Assembly: GCF_000204645.1 (NCBI RefSeq)
Contig: NC_015422.1
Span: 4,171,001-4,235,000, forward strand
Length of the DNA: 64,000 bases
Source: Alicycliphilus denitrificans K601
GTDB taxonomy: Bacteria; Pseudomonadota; Gammaproteobacteria; Burkholderiales; Burkholderiaceae_C
Reading direction: 5' to 3'
In this document: positions 39,567 through 49,508 of the stretch, piece after piece
How positions within the stretch are numbered: the stretch's first letter is position 1
Layout of the letters: the number at the start of each line of letters is the position of its first letter
Notes under the pieces: generated by a model
What the model was told of the DNA's origin: nothing
The model's input: only the letters and a program-made list of their open reading frames with translations
Database searches by the model: none
Position numbers and translations under genes: made by a program

Positions 39567-40532
39567 ATGCAACGACGCAACTGCCTGGCCCTGGCCCTGC
39601 TGGCGGCGACGGCCGGCACGGCCTTCGCGCAGGCCTACCCCAACAAGCCCGTCAAGCTGCTGGTGCCGTTTGCCGCCGGCGGCACGACGGACATCATCGC
39701 GCGGGTCATCGCCGACCCGCTGTCGCGCGCGCTGGGGCAGTCGGTAGTGGTCGAGAACCGCGGCGGCGGCGGCGGCATCATCGGCGCGCAGGAAACCGCG
39801 CGCGCCACGCCCGACGGCTACAACCTGGGCATCGCCACCGTGTCCACCACGGCCGCCAACCCGGCCATCAACACCAAGGTGCCGTACAACCCGCTGACGG
39901 ACTTCACCCCCATCATCAACATCGCGGCCACGCCCAACATCATCGCGGTGCATCCGAGCTTCCCGGCCAAGGACTACAAGTCCTTCCTGGCGGAACTCCA
40001 GAAGAACCCGGGCAAGTATTCGTACGCCTCGTCGGGCACGGGCGGCATCGGCCACCTGCTGATGGAGCTCTACAAGAGCCTCTCCAACACCTTCGTCACG
40101 CACATCCCCTACCGCGGCGCGGGCCCGGCCCTCAACGACACGGTGGCCGGCCAGGTGCCCATCATCTTCGACAACCTGCCCTCGGCGCTGCCGTTCATCA
40201 AGAGCGGTAAGCTCGTGCCCATCGTGGTGTCCGCGCCGCAGCGCGTGGCGGCCCTGCCCAACGTGCCCACCTTCAAGGAGGTGGGCCTGGAGCCCGTCAA
40301 TCGCATGGCCTACTACGGCATCCTGGGCCCCAAGGGCCTGCCCAAGGACGTGGTGGACAAGATCAGCGCCGGCACCAAGAAGGCCCTGGAAGACCCCGCC
40401 GTGCGCAAGCGCATCGAGGACACCGACTCCATCATCGTCGCCAACACGCCCGAGCAGTTCGCCGAGCAGATCAAGGCCGAGTTCGAGATCTACAAGCAGG
40501 TGGTGCAAAAGCAGAAACTCACGCTGGAGTAA
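39567..40532 (+). CDS. Bug/TctC-family periplasmic solute-binding protein (orphan)
   Basis: 321 aa. A signal peptide (MQRRNCLALALLAATAGTAFA, cleavage after AFA) precedes a Bug-type receptor fold: YPNKPVKLLVPFAAGGTTDI, the first ligand loop; GQSVVVENRGGGGGIIGAQ; and ATPDGYNLGIATVST. Bug proteins bind carboxylates for TctAB transporters or for sensing, and are highly amplified in Bordetella, Cupriavidus and Comamonadaceae. No tctA/tctB is nearby. GAGGAG at 39554-39559 supports the start. A terminator follows. Confidence 0.93.
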   Translation: MQRRNCLALALLAATAGTAFAQAYPNKPVKLLVPFAAGGTTDIIARVIADPLSRALGQSVVVENRGGGGGIIGAQETARATPDGYNLGIATVSTTAANPAINTKVPYNPLTDFTPIINIAATPNIIAVHPSFPAKDYKSFLAELQKNPGKYSYASSGTGGIGHLLMELYKSLSNTFVTHIPYRGAGPALNDTVAGQVPIIFDNLPSALPFIKSGKLVPIVVSAPQRVAALPNVPTFKEVGLEPVNRMAYYGILGPKGLPKDVVDKISAGTKKALEDPAVRKRIEDTDSIIVANTPEQFAEQIKAEFEIYKQVVQKQKLTLE

Positions 40533-40552
40533 GCTGCTCCTTTCTATGGATC

Positions 40553-40577
40553 AAGGCCGCTCTCGGGCGGCTTTTTC
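40553..40577 (+). terminator. Intrinsic terminator after the Bug receptor gene
   Basis: Stem AAGGCCGC / GCGGCTT with a short loop followed by a T-run (40572-40576). It ends three bases before the xerD ATG, so xerD must be expressed by read-through or from a promoter not visible here. Confidence 0.7.
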
Positions 40578-40579
40578 AC

Positions 40580-41479
40580 ATGCTGCCCGAAAGCCAGAAC
40601 GCCATCGACTCGTTCCTAGACGCCCTGTGGCTGGAGGATGGCCTGTCGCGCAACACCCTGGCCGCCTACCGCCGCGACCTCTCGCTGTATGCCGGCTGGC
40701 TGGCGGCGCAGCAGCCGCCTCTGGCGCTGGACGCCACGGCAGAGCACCATCTGAGCGGTTACTTCGCCGCGCGCCATGCCCAGACGCGTGCCACCTCCGC
40801 CAACCGGCGCCTGACGGTGCTGCGCCGCTACTTCCACTGGGCGCTGCGCGAGCGGCGCATCGCGCAGGATCCCACGGTGCGCCTGCTGGCCGCGCGCCAG
40901 CCGCTGCGCGTGCCCAAGACGCTGACGCAGGCGCAGGTGGAGGCGCTGCTGCACGCCCCGGACACGGCTACCGCCCTGGGCCTGCGCGACCGCACCATGC
41001 TCGAACTGATGTACGCCAGCGGCCTGCGCGTGAGCGAGCTGGTCACGCTCAAGACCTTCCAACTGGGGCTGGCCGAGGGCGTGCTGCGCATCACCGGCAA
41101 GGGCGGCAAGGAGCGGCTCGTGCCCTTCGGCGAGGAGGCGCGGCGCTGGCTGGAGCGTTACCTGGCCGAGGGGCGCGGCGCCATCCTGGCGGGCCGGCAG
41201 ACCGACGACCTGTTCGTCACCCAGCGCGGCAGCGCCATGTCGCGCGTCATGTTCTGGGTCATCGTCAAGAAATGCGCGCAGCTCGCGGGCATCACCGCGC
41301 CGCTGTCGCCGCACACGCTGCGCCATGCGTTCGCCACGCACCTGCTCAACCATGGGGCGGACCTGCGCGTGGTGCAGTTGCTGCTGGGGCATGCCGACAT
41401 CTCCACCACCACCATCTATACCCACGTGGCGCGCGAGCGCCTGAAGCAGCTGCATGCGCAGCACCACCCGCGCGGGTGA
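40580..41479 (+). CDS. xerD: Site-specific tyrosine recombinase XerD
   Basis: 299 aa. With XerC it resolves chromosome dimers at dif during division. The N-terminal SAM-like core-binding domain (about 5-90; DGLSRNTLAAYRRDLSLYA) is followed by the catalytic domain with all active-site residues: Arg in YASGLRVSELV, Lys in GKGGKERLVPFG, HTLRHAFATHLL (His and Arg), His in LLGHADISTTTIY and the nucleophile Tyr in IYTHVARERL. The sequence is closer to XerD than XerC by its C-terminal pattern. A nested inverted-repeat element begins nine bases after its stop. Confidence 0.93.
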   Translation: MLPESQNAIDSFLDALWLEDGLSRNTLAAYRRDLSLYAGWLAAQQPPLALDATAEHHLSGYFAARHAQTRATSANRRLTVLRRYFHWALRERRIAQDPTVRLLAARQPLRVPKTLTQAQVEALLHAPDTATALGLRDRTMLELMYASGLRVSELVTLKTFQLGLAEGVLRITGKGGKERLVPFGEEARRWLERYLAEGRGAILAGRQTDDLFVTQRGSAMSRVMFWVIVKKCAQLAGITAPLSPHTLRHAFATHLLNHGADLRVVQLLLGHADISTTTIYTHVARERLKQLHAQHHPRG

Positions 41480-41488
41480 ACCGGCGCG

Positions 41489-41755
41489 CTAGGGCGAATC
41501 GACATTCAAACACCCCCGTCGCCAAGGTCCTGGGCAGCCAACGGCTAGGCGCGAGACGCGCCGTGTATCGGGATACACCAGCGGCGAGCAACGACGCCGG
41601 AGGCTGCCCAGGGCCTTGGCCCGAAGGGTTGCCCATAGCGGCCCGCCATGCGTCGTTGCTCCTCGGTTGCTGGTGCCACCAGCGTCCTCCTCGCGCCTGG
41701 CCTGGCGGGCCGCTATGGGCAACGACGGGGGTGTTTGAATGTCGATTCGCCCTAG
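41489..41755. mobile_element. MITE-like element with 33-bp perfect terminal inverted repeats
   Basis: A 267-bp element with no own gene. Its ends (41489-41521 and 41723-41755) are perfect 33-base inverted repeats starting CTAGGGCGAATCGACATTC; the outer CTAG could be a four-base target duplication. Inside are nested inverted repeats: AAGGTCCTGGGCAGCC (about 41524) with GGCTGCCCAGGGCCTT (about 41602), one mismatch; a GTGTATC-GG-GATACAC palindrome (about 41562-41577); GAGCAACGACG/CGTCGTTGCTC; and a perfect 21-base pair (41628-41648 with 41703-41723). Lack of coding capacity, perfect ends and location between genes fit a non-autonomous transposable element. Confidence 0.8.
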
Positions 41756-41775
41756 GGCAACTACCGGAGACTCTC

Positions 41776-42597
41776 ATGACCATTCTCGAAGCACCCGCCA
41801 TCGACTATGCGGCCATCAAGCAGCGCCAGCAGGCCGTCTGGTCCTCGGGCGACTACGCCGTCATCGGCGCCACCCTGCAGATCGTCGGCGAGAACCTGTG
41901 CGAGGCCGCGGACCTGCGCGCCGGCAGCGCCGTGCTGGACGTGGCCGCCGGCAATGGCAACGCCACGCTCGCCGCCGCCCGGCGCTTCGCGCGGGTCACC
42001 TCGACCGACTACGTTCCCGCCCTGCTCGAACGCGGGCGCGAGCGCGCCGCCGCCGAGCGCCTTGCGATCGAGTTCCGCGCGGCCGACGCCGAGGCCCTGC
42101 CGTTTGCCGACGCCAGCTTCGACGCCGCCCTGTCCACTTTCGGCGTGATGTTCGCGCCCGACCAGGAGCGCGCCGCCGCCGAACTGGTCCGCGTGGTGCG
42201 CCCCGGCGGGCGCATAGGGCTGGCCAACTGGACGCCCGACGGCTTCGTCGGGCTGCTGCTGAAGACCGTCGGCCAGCACATGCCGCCGCCGGCCGGCCTG
42301 CGGCCGCCGGTGCGCTGGGGCACGCCGCAGGGGTTGCGCGAGCTGTTCCCGGGCCAGCAGGTGCGGGCCACGCCGCGCGACTTCATGTTCCGCTACGAGT
42401 CGCCGCGCCACTGGCTGGAGGTGTTCCGCGCCTGCTACGGGCCGGTGCACCGCGCATTCACGGCGCTGGCGCCGGACCGGCAGGAACTGCTGGCGCGCGA
42501 CATCCTCGCGCTGCTGGAGCGCTTCAACCGCGGCAGCGCACGGGCGCTGCTGGTGCCCGGCGCCTACCTGGAAGTGGTGATCACGCGCGGCGCCTGA
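41776..42597 (+). CDS. SAM-dependent class I methyltransferase (UbiE/Methyltransf_11 type)
   Basis: 273 aa. Rossmann-like methyltransferase with motif I VLDVAAGNGNATLAAAR (about residues 55-71), an acidic post-I region (TSTDYVPALLERG), ADAEALPFADASFDAALSTF for motif II and VRPGGRIGLANWTPDGF for motif III. The N-terminus AIKQRQQAVWSSGDYAVIG is typical of a subgroup of small-molecule methyltransferases. The substrate is unknown. The ATG at 41776 has CCGGAGA upstream, about 20 bases beyond the MITE-like element, which could therefore contribute its promoter. Confidence 0.85.
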   Translation: MTILEAPAIDYAAIKQRQQAVWSSGDYAVIGATLQIVGENLCEAADLRAGSAVLDVAAGNGNATLAAARRFARVTSTDYVPALLERGRERAAAERLAIEFRAADAEALPFADASFDAALSTFGVMFAPDQERAAAELVRVVRPGGRIGLANWTPDGFVGLLLKTVGQHMPPPAGLRPPVRWGTPQGLRELFPGQQVRATPRDFMFRYESPRHWLEVFRACYGPVHRAFTALAPDRQELLARDILALLERFNRGSARALLVPGAYLEVVITRGA

Positions 42598-42608
42598 GCG
42601 CCGTCATG

Positions 42609-44468
<1,860 letters not shown>

Positions 44469-44555
44469 TCAAAGGTTCTGGATGGAATGCTCCGCAATCG
44501 GCAGGACGGCCGGCGCGCATGCACCACGGCACGCGCGACCCCCCATCCCACTGCA

Positions 44556-44651
44556 GCTCTTCTTACGCTGGTACTAACCAGATCAAGTTCGCGGTTCTGG
44601 CGGTCGTGGTCCGCCATCTCAGCACGCCATTACGTGCACCCCGGAGCAGGG
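44556..44651 (-). promoter_or_regulatory. TPP riboswitch (THI element) controlling thiC
   Basis: Read on the minus strand, the region shows the conserved THI-box parts in order: CTCCGGGGTGC, GTGCTGAGATGGCGG (with CUGAGA), then GAACTTGATCTGGTTAGTAC and CCAGCGTAAGAAG. This is the thiamine-pyrophosphate aptamer. About 100 bases separate it from the thiC start; whether it acts on translation or termination is not resolved by eye. Confidence 0.95.
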
Positions 44652-44692
44652 CAAAGTATAGGCGACTTGACTTGATCTGCGGCAATCAGGCC

Positions 44693-44869
44693 CTAGAGCA
44701 CGCGTTCGAGGATCAGCACCAGGAAGAACATGGCCGCCGCGATGACGGTCCACTTGACGGTCACGAGCCCGAAGCGCTTGTAGCGCTGCTGGCCCGTGGC
44801 CGCGAAGAAGGCGAACGACACGGCCGCCACGAGCAGCAGCAGCATGACGGCCCAGCGAAAGAGCAGCAT
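44693..44869 (-). CDS. Small two-helix membrane protein downstream of lpxC
   Basis: 58 aa, MLLFRWAVMLLLLVAAVSFA at the N-terminus, then a short basic loop (TGQQRYKRFG) and a second helix (VIAAAMFFLVLILERVL). The stop is TAG at 44693-44695. It starts nine bases after the lpxC stop on the same strand, with no clear ribosome site, so translational coupling to lpxC is likely. The hydrophobic pattern and its frame continuity argue that it is real. Function unknown. Confidence 0.65.
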   Translation of the reverse strand: MLLFRWAVMLLLLVAAVSFAFFAATGQQRYKRFGLVTVKWTVIAAAMFFLVLILERVL

Positions 44870-44878
44870 GGCGGCCCG

Positions 44879-45802
44879 CTACCAGGCGCGCGCCGGCTGG
44901 GCGAAGCCCGTGGGCGCCTGGCGCTCGTTGTCGAAGCTCACGACCTCCCAGGCGTCAGGCTGGGCCAGCAACGCGCGCAGCAGCTGGTTGTTCATGCCGT
45001 GGCCCGAGCGGAAGGCGCTGTAGGCCGCCAGCAGCGGCTTGCCCACGAGGTACAGGTCGCCCATGGCGTCCAGGATCTTGTGCTTGGCAAACTCGTCGTC
45101 GTAGCGCAGGCCGTCGGCGTTGAGCACCTTGTAGTCGTCCATGACGATGGCGTTGTCCAGCCCTCCGCCCAGCGCCAGGCCACTGGTGCGCAGCATCTCC
45201 ACGTCCTTGGTGAAGCCGAAGGTACGCGCGCGGGCGATGTCGCGCGCGTAGTTGCCGCTCCCAAGGTCGAACTCCACGCTCTGCCCCGTGGAATCGACGG
45301 CGGGGTGAGCGAAGTCGATCTCGAAGCGCAGCTTGAAGCCGTGGTAGGGCTCCAGGCGCGCCCACTTGAGGTTGTGCCCTTCGCCCTCGCGCACCTCGAC
45401 GGGGCGCGTGACGCGGATGAAGCGCTTGGGGACGTTCTGCAGCTCGACGCCCGCGCTCTGCAGCAGGAACACGAAGGACGCCGAGGAGCCGTCAAGGATG
45501 GGCACTTCCTCGGCCGTGATGTCGATATACAGGTTGTCCAGCCCCAGGCCGGCGCAGGCCGACATGAGGTGCTCCACCGTGTGCACCTTGGCACCGCCCG
45601 CGCCGATGGTGGAGGCCATGCGCGTATCGACCACGGCCGTCGCGGTGATGGGGATGTCCACCGGCTCGGGCAGGTCCACGCGGCGGAACACGATACCCGT
45701 GTCCGGCTGGGCCGGGCGCAGCGTCAACTCGACCCGCTGGCCGCTGTGCAGCCCCACGCCAACGGCGCGGGTCAGGGTCTTGATGGTGCGTTGCTGGAGC
45801 AT
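44879..45802 (-). CDS. lpxC: UDP-3-O-acyl-N-acetylglucosamine deacetylase LpxC
   Basis: 307 aa. A zinc enzyme for the first committed step of lipid A synthesis. Landmarks: [20 protein letters not shown] at the N-terminus, the zinc motif [18 protein letters not shown], and the C-terminal ligands and motif [15 protein letters not shown] with [13 protein letters not shown]. Length is normal. In many betaproteobacteria lpxC closely follows ftsZ; here about 8 kb of a catabolic cassette lies between them. Confidence 0.97.
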   Translation of the reverse strand: MLQQRTIKTLTRAVGVGLHSGQRVELTLRPAQPDTGIVFRRVDLPEPVDIPITATAVVDTRMASTIGAGGAKVHTVEHLMSACAGLGLDNLYIDITAEEVPILDGSSASFVFLLQSAGVELQNVPKRFIRVTRPVEVREGEGHNLKWARLEPYHGFKLRFEIDFAHPAVDSTGQSVEFDLGSGNYARDIARARTFGFTKDVEMLRTSGLALGGGLDNAIVMDDYKVLNADGLRYDDEFAKHKILDAMGDLYLVGKPLLAAYSAFRSGHGMNNQLLRALLAQPDAWEVVSFDNERQAPTGFAQPARAW

Positions 45803-45841
45803 AGAAGAGAGATTTTAGTTGGCAGGTCCTACGCCTGCTGC

Positions 45842-46606
45842 TCAGTATCTGAATAAGCGTATCGCCGGCGTCTGCAGCTCTTCCTCCAGAACCCGGAAGA
45901 CGGCTTCCTTGTGCCCGTCCGTCATTCTCGACGCATGGGTCGCTACGCTGATGGCGGCGACGTGGTCGGCCTGGACCCGGATGGCGACGCCGATGCCCAC
46001 GGCGCCCGTCGTCAAAAGGTTCTCGCTCTCCGAATGCTGTAGCTTGCGCGTGAACGCCACCATCTGCCACAGGCGGTCCTGCGTGATGCCCGCGGCCTCG
46101 TAGTCGAGGCAGCGGCGCTCGTAAATCTGCTTCAGCTCCCTGTCGCGCAAGGTGGCCGCAAGGGCCAGGCTGGCCGTGCCCTGGCCCAGCAAGCGAATCT
46201 GGCCCGTCATCAGGCTGTGTGCATGCAGCGGGTGATCGCCCGCCTCCACGTGCAAGCAATGCGCAAAGTCGCCAATGCGCACGATGAGGAATACCGAATG
46301 GCCGGTGCGGCGGGCAATGCGCTCCATGACGGGACGGCAGGCCTCGAAGATGGGGGGTTTCGTCATGGCGGACATGCCCGTGAACATGGCCTCCACGCCC
46401 AGCCGGTAGCGGCCGCTGCTCTCGTCCTTCGCGGCAAACCCCGATTGCGTGAGCACCATCAGCAGCCGCCGTGCCGTCGTCCTGTTGAGCCCGGCCAGCT
46501 GCGCCAGCTCGTTGATGGCCAGGCCCTGTACATGGTGGCCGGCGATCAACCGCAGCACGGCCACCAGACGGGCAGGACTCTGCGCTCCGGGAAACCCCGA
46601 GTTCAT
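45842..46606 (-). CDS. IclR-family transcriptional regulator of the adjacent catabolic cassette
   Basis: 254 aa from the ATG at 46606 (MNSGFPGAQSPARLVAVLRL), which has AGGA ten bases upstream; an in-frame ATG at 46639 has a ribosome site too close to it. N-terminal winged helix-turn-helix (GLAINELAQLAGLNRTTARR) and C-terminal IclR effector domain (about 80-245; GHSVFLIVRIGDFAHCLHVE, GVGIAIRV-type GAVGIGVAIRVQADHVAAIS). It is divergent from the cyclase gene, the classic arrangement for an IclR activator or repressor of an aromatic or carboxylate pathway. Effector unknown. Confidence 0.88.
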   Translation of the reverse strand: MNSGFPGAQSPARLVAVLRLIAGHHVQGLAINELAQLAGLNRTTARRLLMVLTQSGFAAKDESSGRYRLGVEAMFTGMSAMTKPPIFEACRPVMERIARRTGHSVFLIVRIGDFAHCLHVEAGDHPLHAHSLMTGQIRLLGQGTASLALAATLRDRELKQIYERRCLDYEAAGITQDRLWQMVAFTRKLQHSESENLLTTGAVGIGVAIRVQADHVAAISVATHASRMTDGHKEAVFRVLEEELQTPAIRLFRY

Positions 46607-46662
46607 ATCGTGAACATCCTGCCCATCCAACTTTGCCATCCCTCTCCCCCCCGGCCCATAGT
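46601..46662 (+). promoter_or_regulatory. Candidate operator and promoter of the cassette
   Basis: GTTCA-TATCG-TGAAC (46601-46615) is an inverted repeat overlapping the IclR start. Downstream, TTGCCA (46633-46638) and CATAGT (46657-46662) with an 18-base spacer could be the cassette promoter, leaving a leader of about 27 bases before the cyclase ATG. IclR-family sites are often short inverted repeats upstream of -35. By-eye prediction. Confidence 0.35.
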
Positions 46663-46695
46663 GCGCCCGTCAGCCCGCTTCCACAGGAACATGAG

Positions 46696-47778
46696 ATGAG
46701 CACTTACCGGCCCGTACACGCACCCCACATACCGCCCGTCGTCGGGGATGGAAGGACGCCCCGCTGGACACGGCGCCCGCCCCAATCGAACTGGGGAGAC
46801 TTCGGCCCGGACGACCAATACGGTCGCCTGAACTACCTGGACGCCGAAAAGGTGAAACAAGCCGCGCTGGAAATCCAGACCGGGCAGCGGTTCTGCCTGA
46901 GCCTGCCGCTGAACCTCCCCGGCGGCAACGCCCTCAACCCACGCCGCCATCCTCCCGTCATCAAGCCATCCACGCGCCCGCAAGGCCCCGGGATGAATTT
47001 TGCGCTCTCCCAGGAGAACCCGAACTACACCGACGTGATCAGCGACGACTACGCGCAAATCTACCTGCAGTACTCGACCCAGTGGGACGCCCTGTCGCAT
47101 GTCGGCAGCCATTTCGACGTCAATGGCGACGGCATCGACGAACTGGTCTACTACAACGGCTTCCAGGCGGGCATAGACATCCTGGCCCCCAAGGACCTGC
47201 CCGGCATGGATGGCCAGTCGCGCGCCAAGGCACTGGGCGTGGAGCGCCTGGCCGAGCAGGCCATCCAGGGCCGGGGCGTATTGGTCAATCTGCGCAAGCA
47301 TTTCGGTGACGGCCACACCCTCGTGTCCGGCAGCATGCTCAAGCGCGTGCTGGAGCAGGACGGCATCGAGGTGGAAAAGGGCGACATCGTCGCGCTGTAC
47401 ACCGGCTTTTCCGACGCCCTCATCGGGTGCAACGGGCAGCCCCGCGCCGACATGGCGGAGACCGTCTGCGCGGTGCTCGACGGACGCGACCCGGAACTGC
47501 AGCAGTGGATCATCGACAGCCACATCGCCAGCCTGGTGGCGGACAACTACGGCATCGAGTCCGTTCCGGGCCGCCCCGTGGACGGCTCCTGCGCCTTCCT
47601 GCCGCTGCATGAGCTGTGCCTGTTCAAGCTCGGCATGCCGTTCGGCGAGCTGTGGTACCTGCACGAACTGGCGCAATGGCTGGAGCAGGCCGGCCGCTAC
47701 CGCTTCATGCTGACGGCCCCTGCCTTGCGGCTCCCCGGCGCGGTAGGGTCCCCGGTGACGCCGGTTGCCACGGTGTGA
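46696..47778 (+). CDS. Cyclase-family metal-dependent hydrolase (kynurenine formamidase-like)
   Basis: 360 aa, PF04199-type cyclase family, which includes kynurenine formamidase and isatin hydrolase. The metal motif is present in variant form as HVGSHFDVNGDG (residues about 135-146; family form HxGTHxDxP), and a second His/Glu region is near DSHIASLVADNYG. The N-terminal NWGDFGPDDQYGRLNYLD is typical of the longer members. First gene of a plus-strand cassette; CAGGAAC precedes the start. It may open a ring amide, lactone or diketone, but the substrate is unknown. Confidence 0.8.
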   Translation: MSTYRPVHAPHIPPVVGDGRTPRWTRRPPQSNWGDFGPDDQYGRLNYLDAEKVKQAALEIQTGQRFCLSLPLNLPGGNALNPRRHPPVIKPSTRPQGPGMNFALSQENPNYTDVISDDYAQIYLQYSTQWDALSHVGSHFDVNGDGIDELVYYNGFQAGIDILAPKDLPGMDGQSRAKALGVERLAEQAIQGRGVLVNLRKHFGDGHTLVSGSMLKRVLEQDGIEVEKGDIVALYTGFSDALIGCNGQPRADMAETVCAVLDGRDPELQQWIIDSHIASLVADNYGIESVPGRPVDGSCAFLPLHELCLFKLGMPFGELWYLHELAQWLEQAGRYRFMLTAPALRLPGAVGSPVTPVATV

Positions 47779-47789
47779 GGGCCGACCCC

Positions 47790-49508
47790 ATGGCCTCCAT
47801 GATTCCGGGTGCGCAAGAAACCGCCGCCGCGCGCCCCGCCACCCTGGGCGGCATGCTCGCGCTCGCTCCTGCCGACGCGATCGCCCTGACCTTCGAACAC
47901 CAGACGCTCACCTACGCCCAGCTGCGCGAACAGGTGGCGCACATGGCCGGCGGCCTGCACGGGCAGGGGCTGCGGGCGGGAGACGTGCTGGGCATCTGGC
48001 TGCCCAACACGCCGCGCTGGCTCATCCTGCATCTGGCCTGCGCCTCGCTGGGAGTGGCGACCCTGAGCCTCAACCTCAAGCTGGGGGTCAAGGAACTGGT
48101 CAGTTTCATCGACCGGTCGAAATGCAAGGCCCTGGCATTCGACCGCGGCATCGCCAACGCCCACGCGCTGGCCGGCAACGCCCCGCCGGGCGACGGCGCC
48201 GGCTTTCCGGAGGGCAACAGCCTTGCCCGGGTATGGCAGCAGCATGCCGGCTCCCTGCAGCTGATCATCGATGCGTCGGTGCATGCGGGGGATGCCGATG
48301 CCCCCGGCTGGCCTGCGCTGGCGCAGCAGATGCCGACGGCCCCTCATCGCGCGCCCGGCTGGATCCGGTGGGAAGCCCTGGCCGCGGCGCCCATGGCCTC
48401 GGACGGCGACCCAGCCACGCTGGCCCGCAGCGCCTGCATCATCCTGTCTTCGTCGGGAACGACCAGCATGCCCAAGCTGATCGTCCACAGCCAATCCAAC
48501 GTCGCGCTGCACTCCCAGGACGCAGCTGCCGGCTTTGCCGTCGATGGCGGCAGCGCCACCTTGCTGGCGCTGCCCATGTGCGGCGCGTTCGGCTACTGCG
48601 CGACCATGGCGACGCTCGCGGCCGGGGCCAGGCTGGCGATGCACGAGGCCTTCCATCCCGCGCAGGCCGCCGACGCGCTGCGGCAGCAGGCCATCACCCA
48701 CATGTTCGGTACCAACGACATGGTGGACAAGATGATCGCGCCCCTGCCCGCGGACTGGCGCCCCAGGGCGCTGCGCTTCTTCGGGCACGCCAACTTCGTC
48801 CCCGGGCTCGATGATCTGCCCGCCAAGGCGCAGCAACTGGGCATTCCCATGGTGGGCTGCTTCGGCATGAGCGAAATCCTGGCGCTGTTCGCCCACCAGG
48901 ACCCGGCCGCGCCGCTGGAGCGGCGCTCCCAGGCGGGCGGCTTCCCCATCACTGCGGGCGCCGAGGTGCGCGCCCGCCTGGTGGAGACCGGGGCGCTGGC
49001 CGCGCCCATGGAGCCGGGCGAGCTGGAGTTCCGCGGCCCCCACATGATGCGGGAGTACCTGGGCAATCCGGAGGCGACGGCACAGGCATTCACCGACGAT
49101 GGTTTTCTGCGCTCGGGCGACCTGGGCTACGTGAACGGCGACGGAGGCTTCACCCATGTGTCGCGGCTGGGCGACGTGCTGCGCATCGGTGGTTTTCTGG
49201 TCAACCCTGCCGAGATCGAAGAGGCCGTCCTCAACGCCAGCGGCGCCAGTGCCTGCCAGGTCGTCGCCGTGAATGCGGCGGGCAGCTCCCGGCCCGTCGC
49301 CTTCGTGATTCCGGACGCCGGGGAGACCATGGACGAAAGCGCCGTCAAGGCCCTGCTGCAGCAGCAGATCGCCCGCTACAAGGTGCCGATCCGCATCTTC
49401 GCCGTCGATGCCTTCCCCTGCACCACGGGGCCCAACGGCACGAAGGTCAAACGCAACGAGCTCCGTGAGCTCGCCCAATCGCTGCTCGCACAGGAGGCAT
49501 CGAAATGA
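47790..49508 (+). CDS. AMP-binding acyl- or aryl-CoA ligase
   Basis: 572 aa, adenylate-forming superfamily. Motifs: the P-loop ILSSSGTTSMPKLIVHS (Ser in place of the usual Gly after TT), MVGCFGMSEI-type A5 region, FLRSGDLGYVNGDGGFTHVS (A7), RLGDVLRIGGFLVNPAEIEE (A8) and the C-terminal catalytic Lys region GPNGTKVKRNELRE. It probably activates a carboxylic acid to its CoA ester for the following SDR and acyl-CoA dehydrogenase. The ATG at 47790 has GAGGG eight bases upstream; a GTG at 47775 overlapping the cyclase stop is an alternative. Its stop overlaps the SDR ATG. Confidence 0.88.
   Translation: MASMIPGAQETAAARPATLGGMLALAPADAIALTFEHQTLTYAQLREQVAHMAGGLHGQGLRAGDVLGIWLPNTPRWLILHLACASLGVATLSLNLKLGVKELVSFIDRSKCKALAFDRGIANAHALAGNAPPGDGAGFPEGNSLARVWQQHAGSLQLIIDASVHAGDADAPGWPALAQQMPTAPHRAPGWIRWEALAAAPMASDGDPATLARSACIILSSSGTTSMPKLIVHSQSNVALHSQDAAAGFAVDGGSATLLALPMCGAFGYCATMATLAAGARLAMHEAFHPAQAADALRQQAITHMFGTNDMVDKMIAPLPADWRPRALRFFGHANFVPGLDDLPAKAQQLGIPMVGCFGMSEILALFAHQDPAAPLERRSQAGGFPITAGAEVRARLVETGALAAPMEPGELEFRGPHMMREYLGNPEATAQAFTDDGFLRSGDLGYVNGDGGFTHVSRLGDVLRIGGFLVNPAEIEEAVLNASGASACQVVAVNAAGSSRPVAFVIPDAGETMDESAVKALLQQQIARYKVPIRIFAVDAFPCTTGPNGTKVKRNELRELAQSLLAQEASK

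Noticed and set aside
41346..41801. Reading frame covering the MITE-like element on the minus strand
   Set aside because: It has no transposase motif and is interrupted by the inverted-repeat structure; the element is treated as non-coding.
40546..42597. Open frame running through xerD, the MITE-like element and the methyltransferase
   Set aside because: It reads xerD out of frame; the methyltransferase begins at 41776 with its own ribosome site and motif I. There is no fusion protein.
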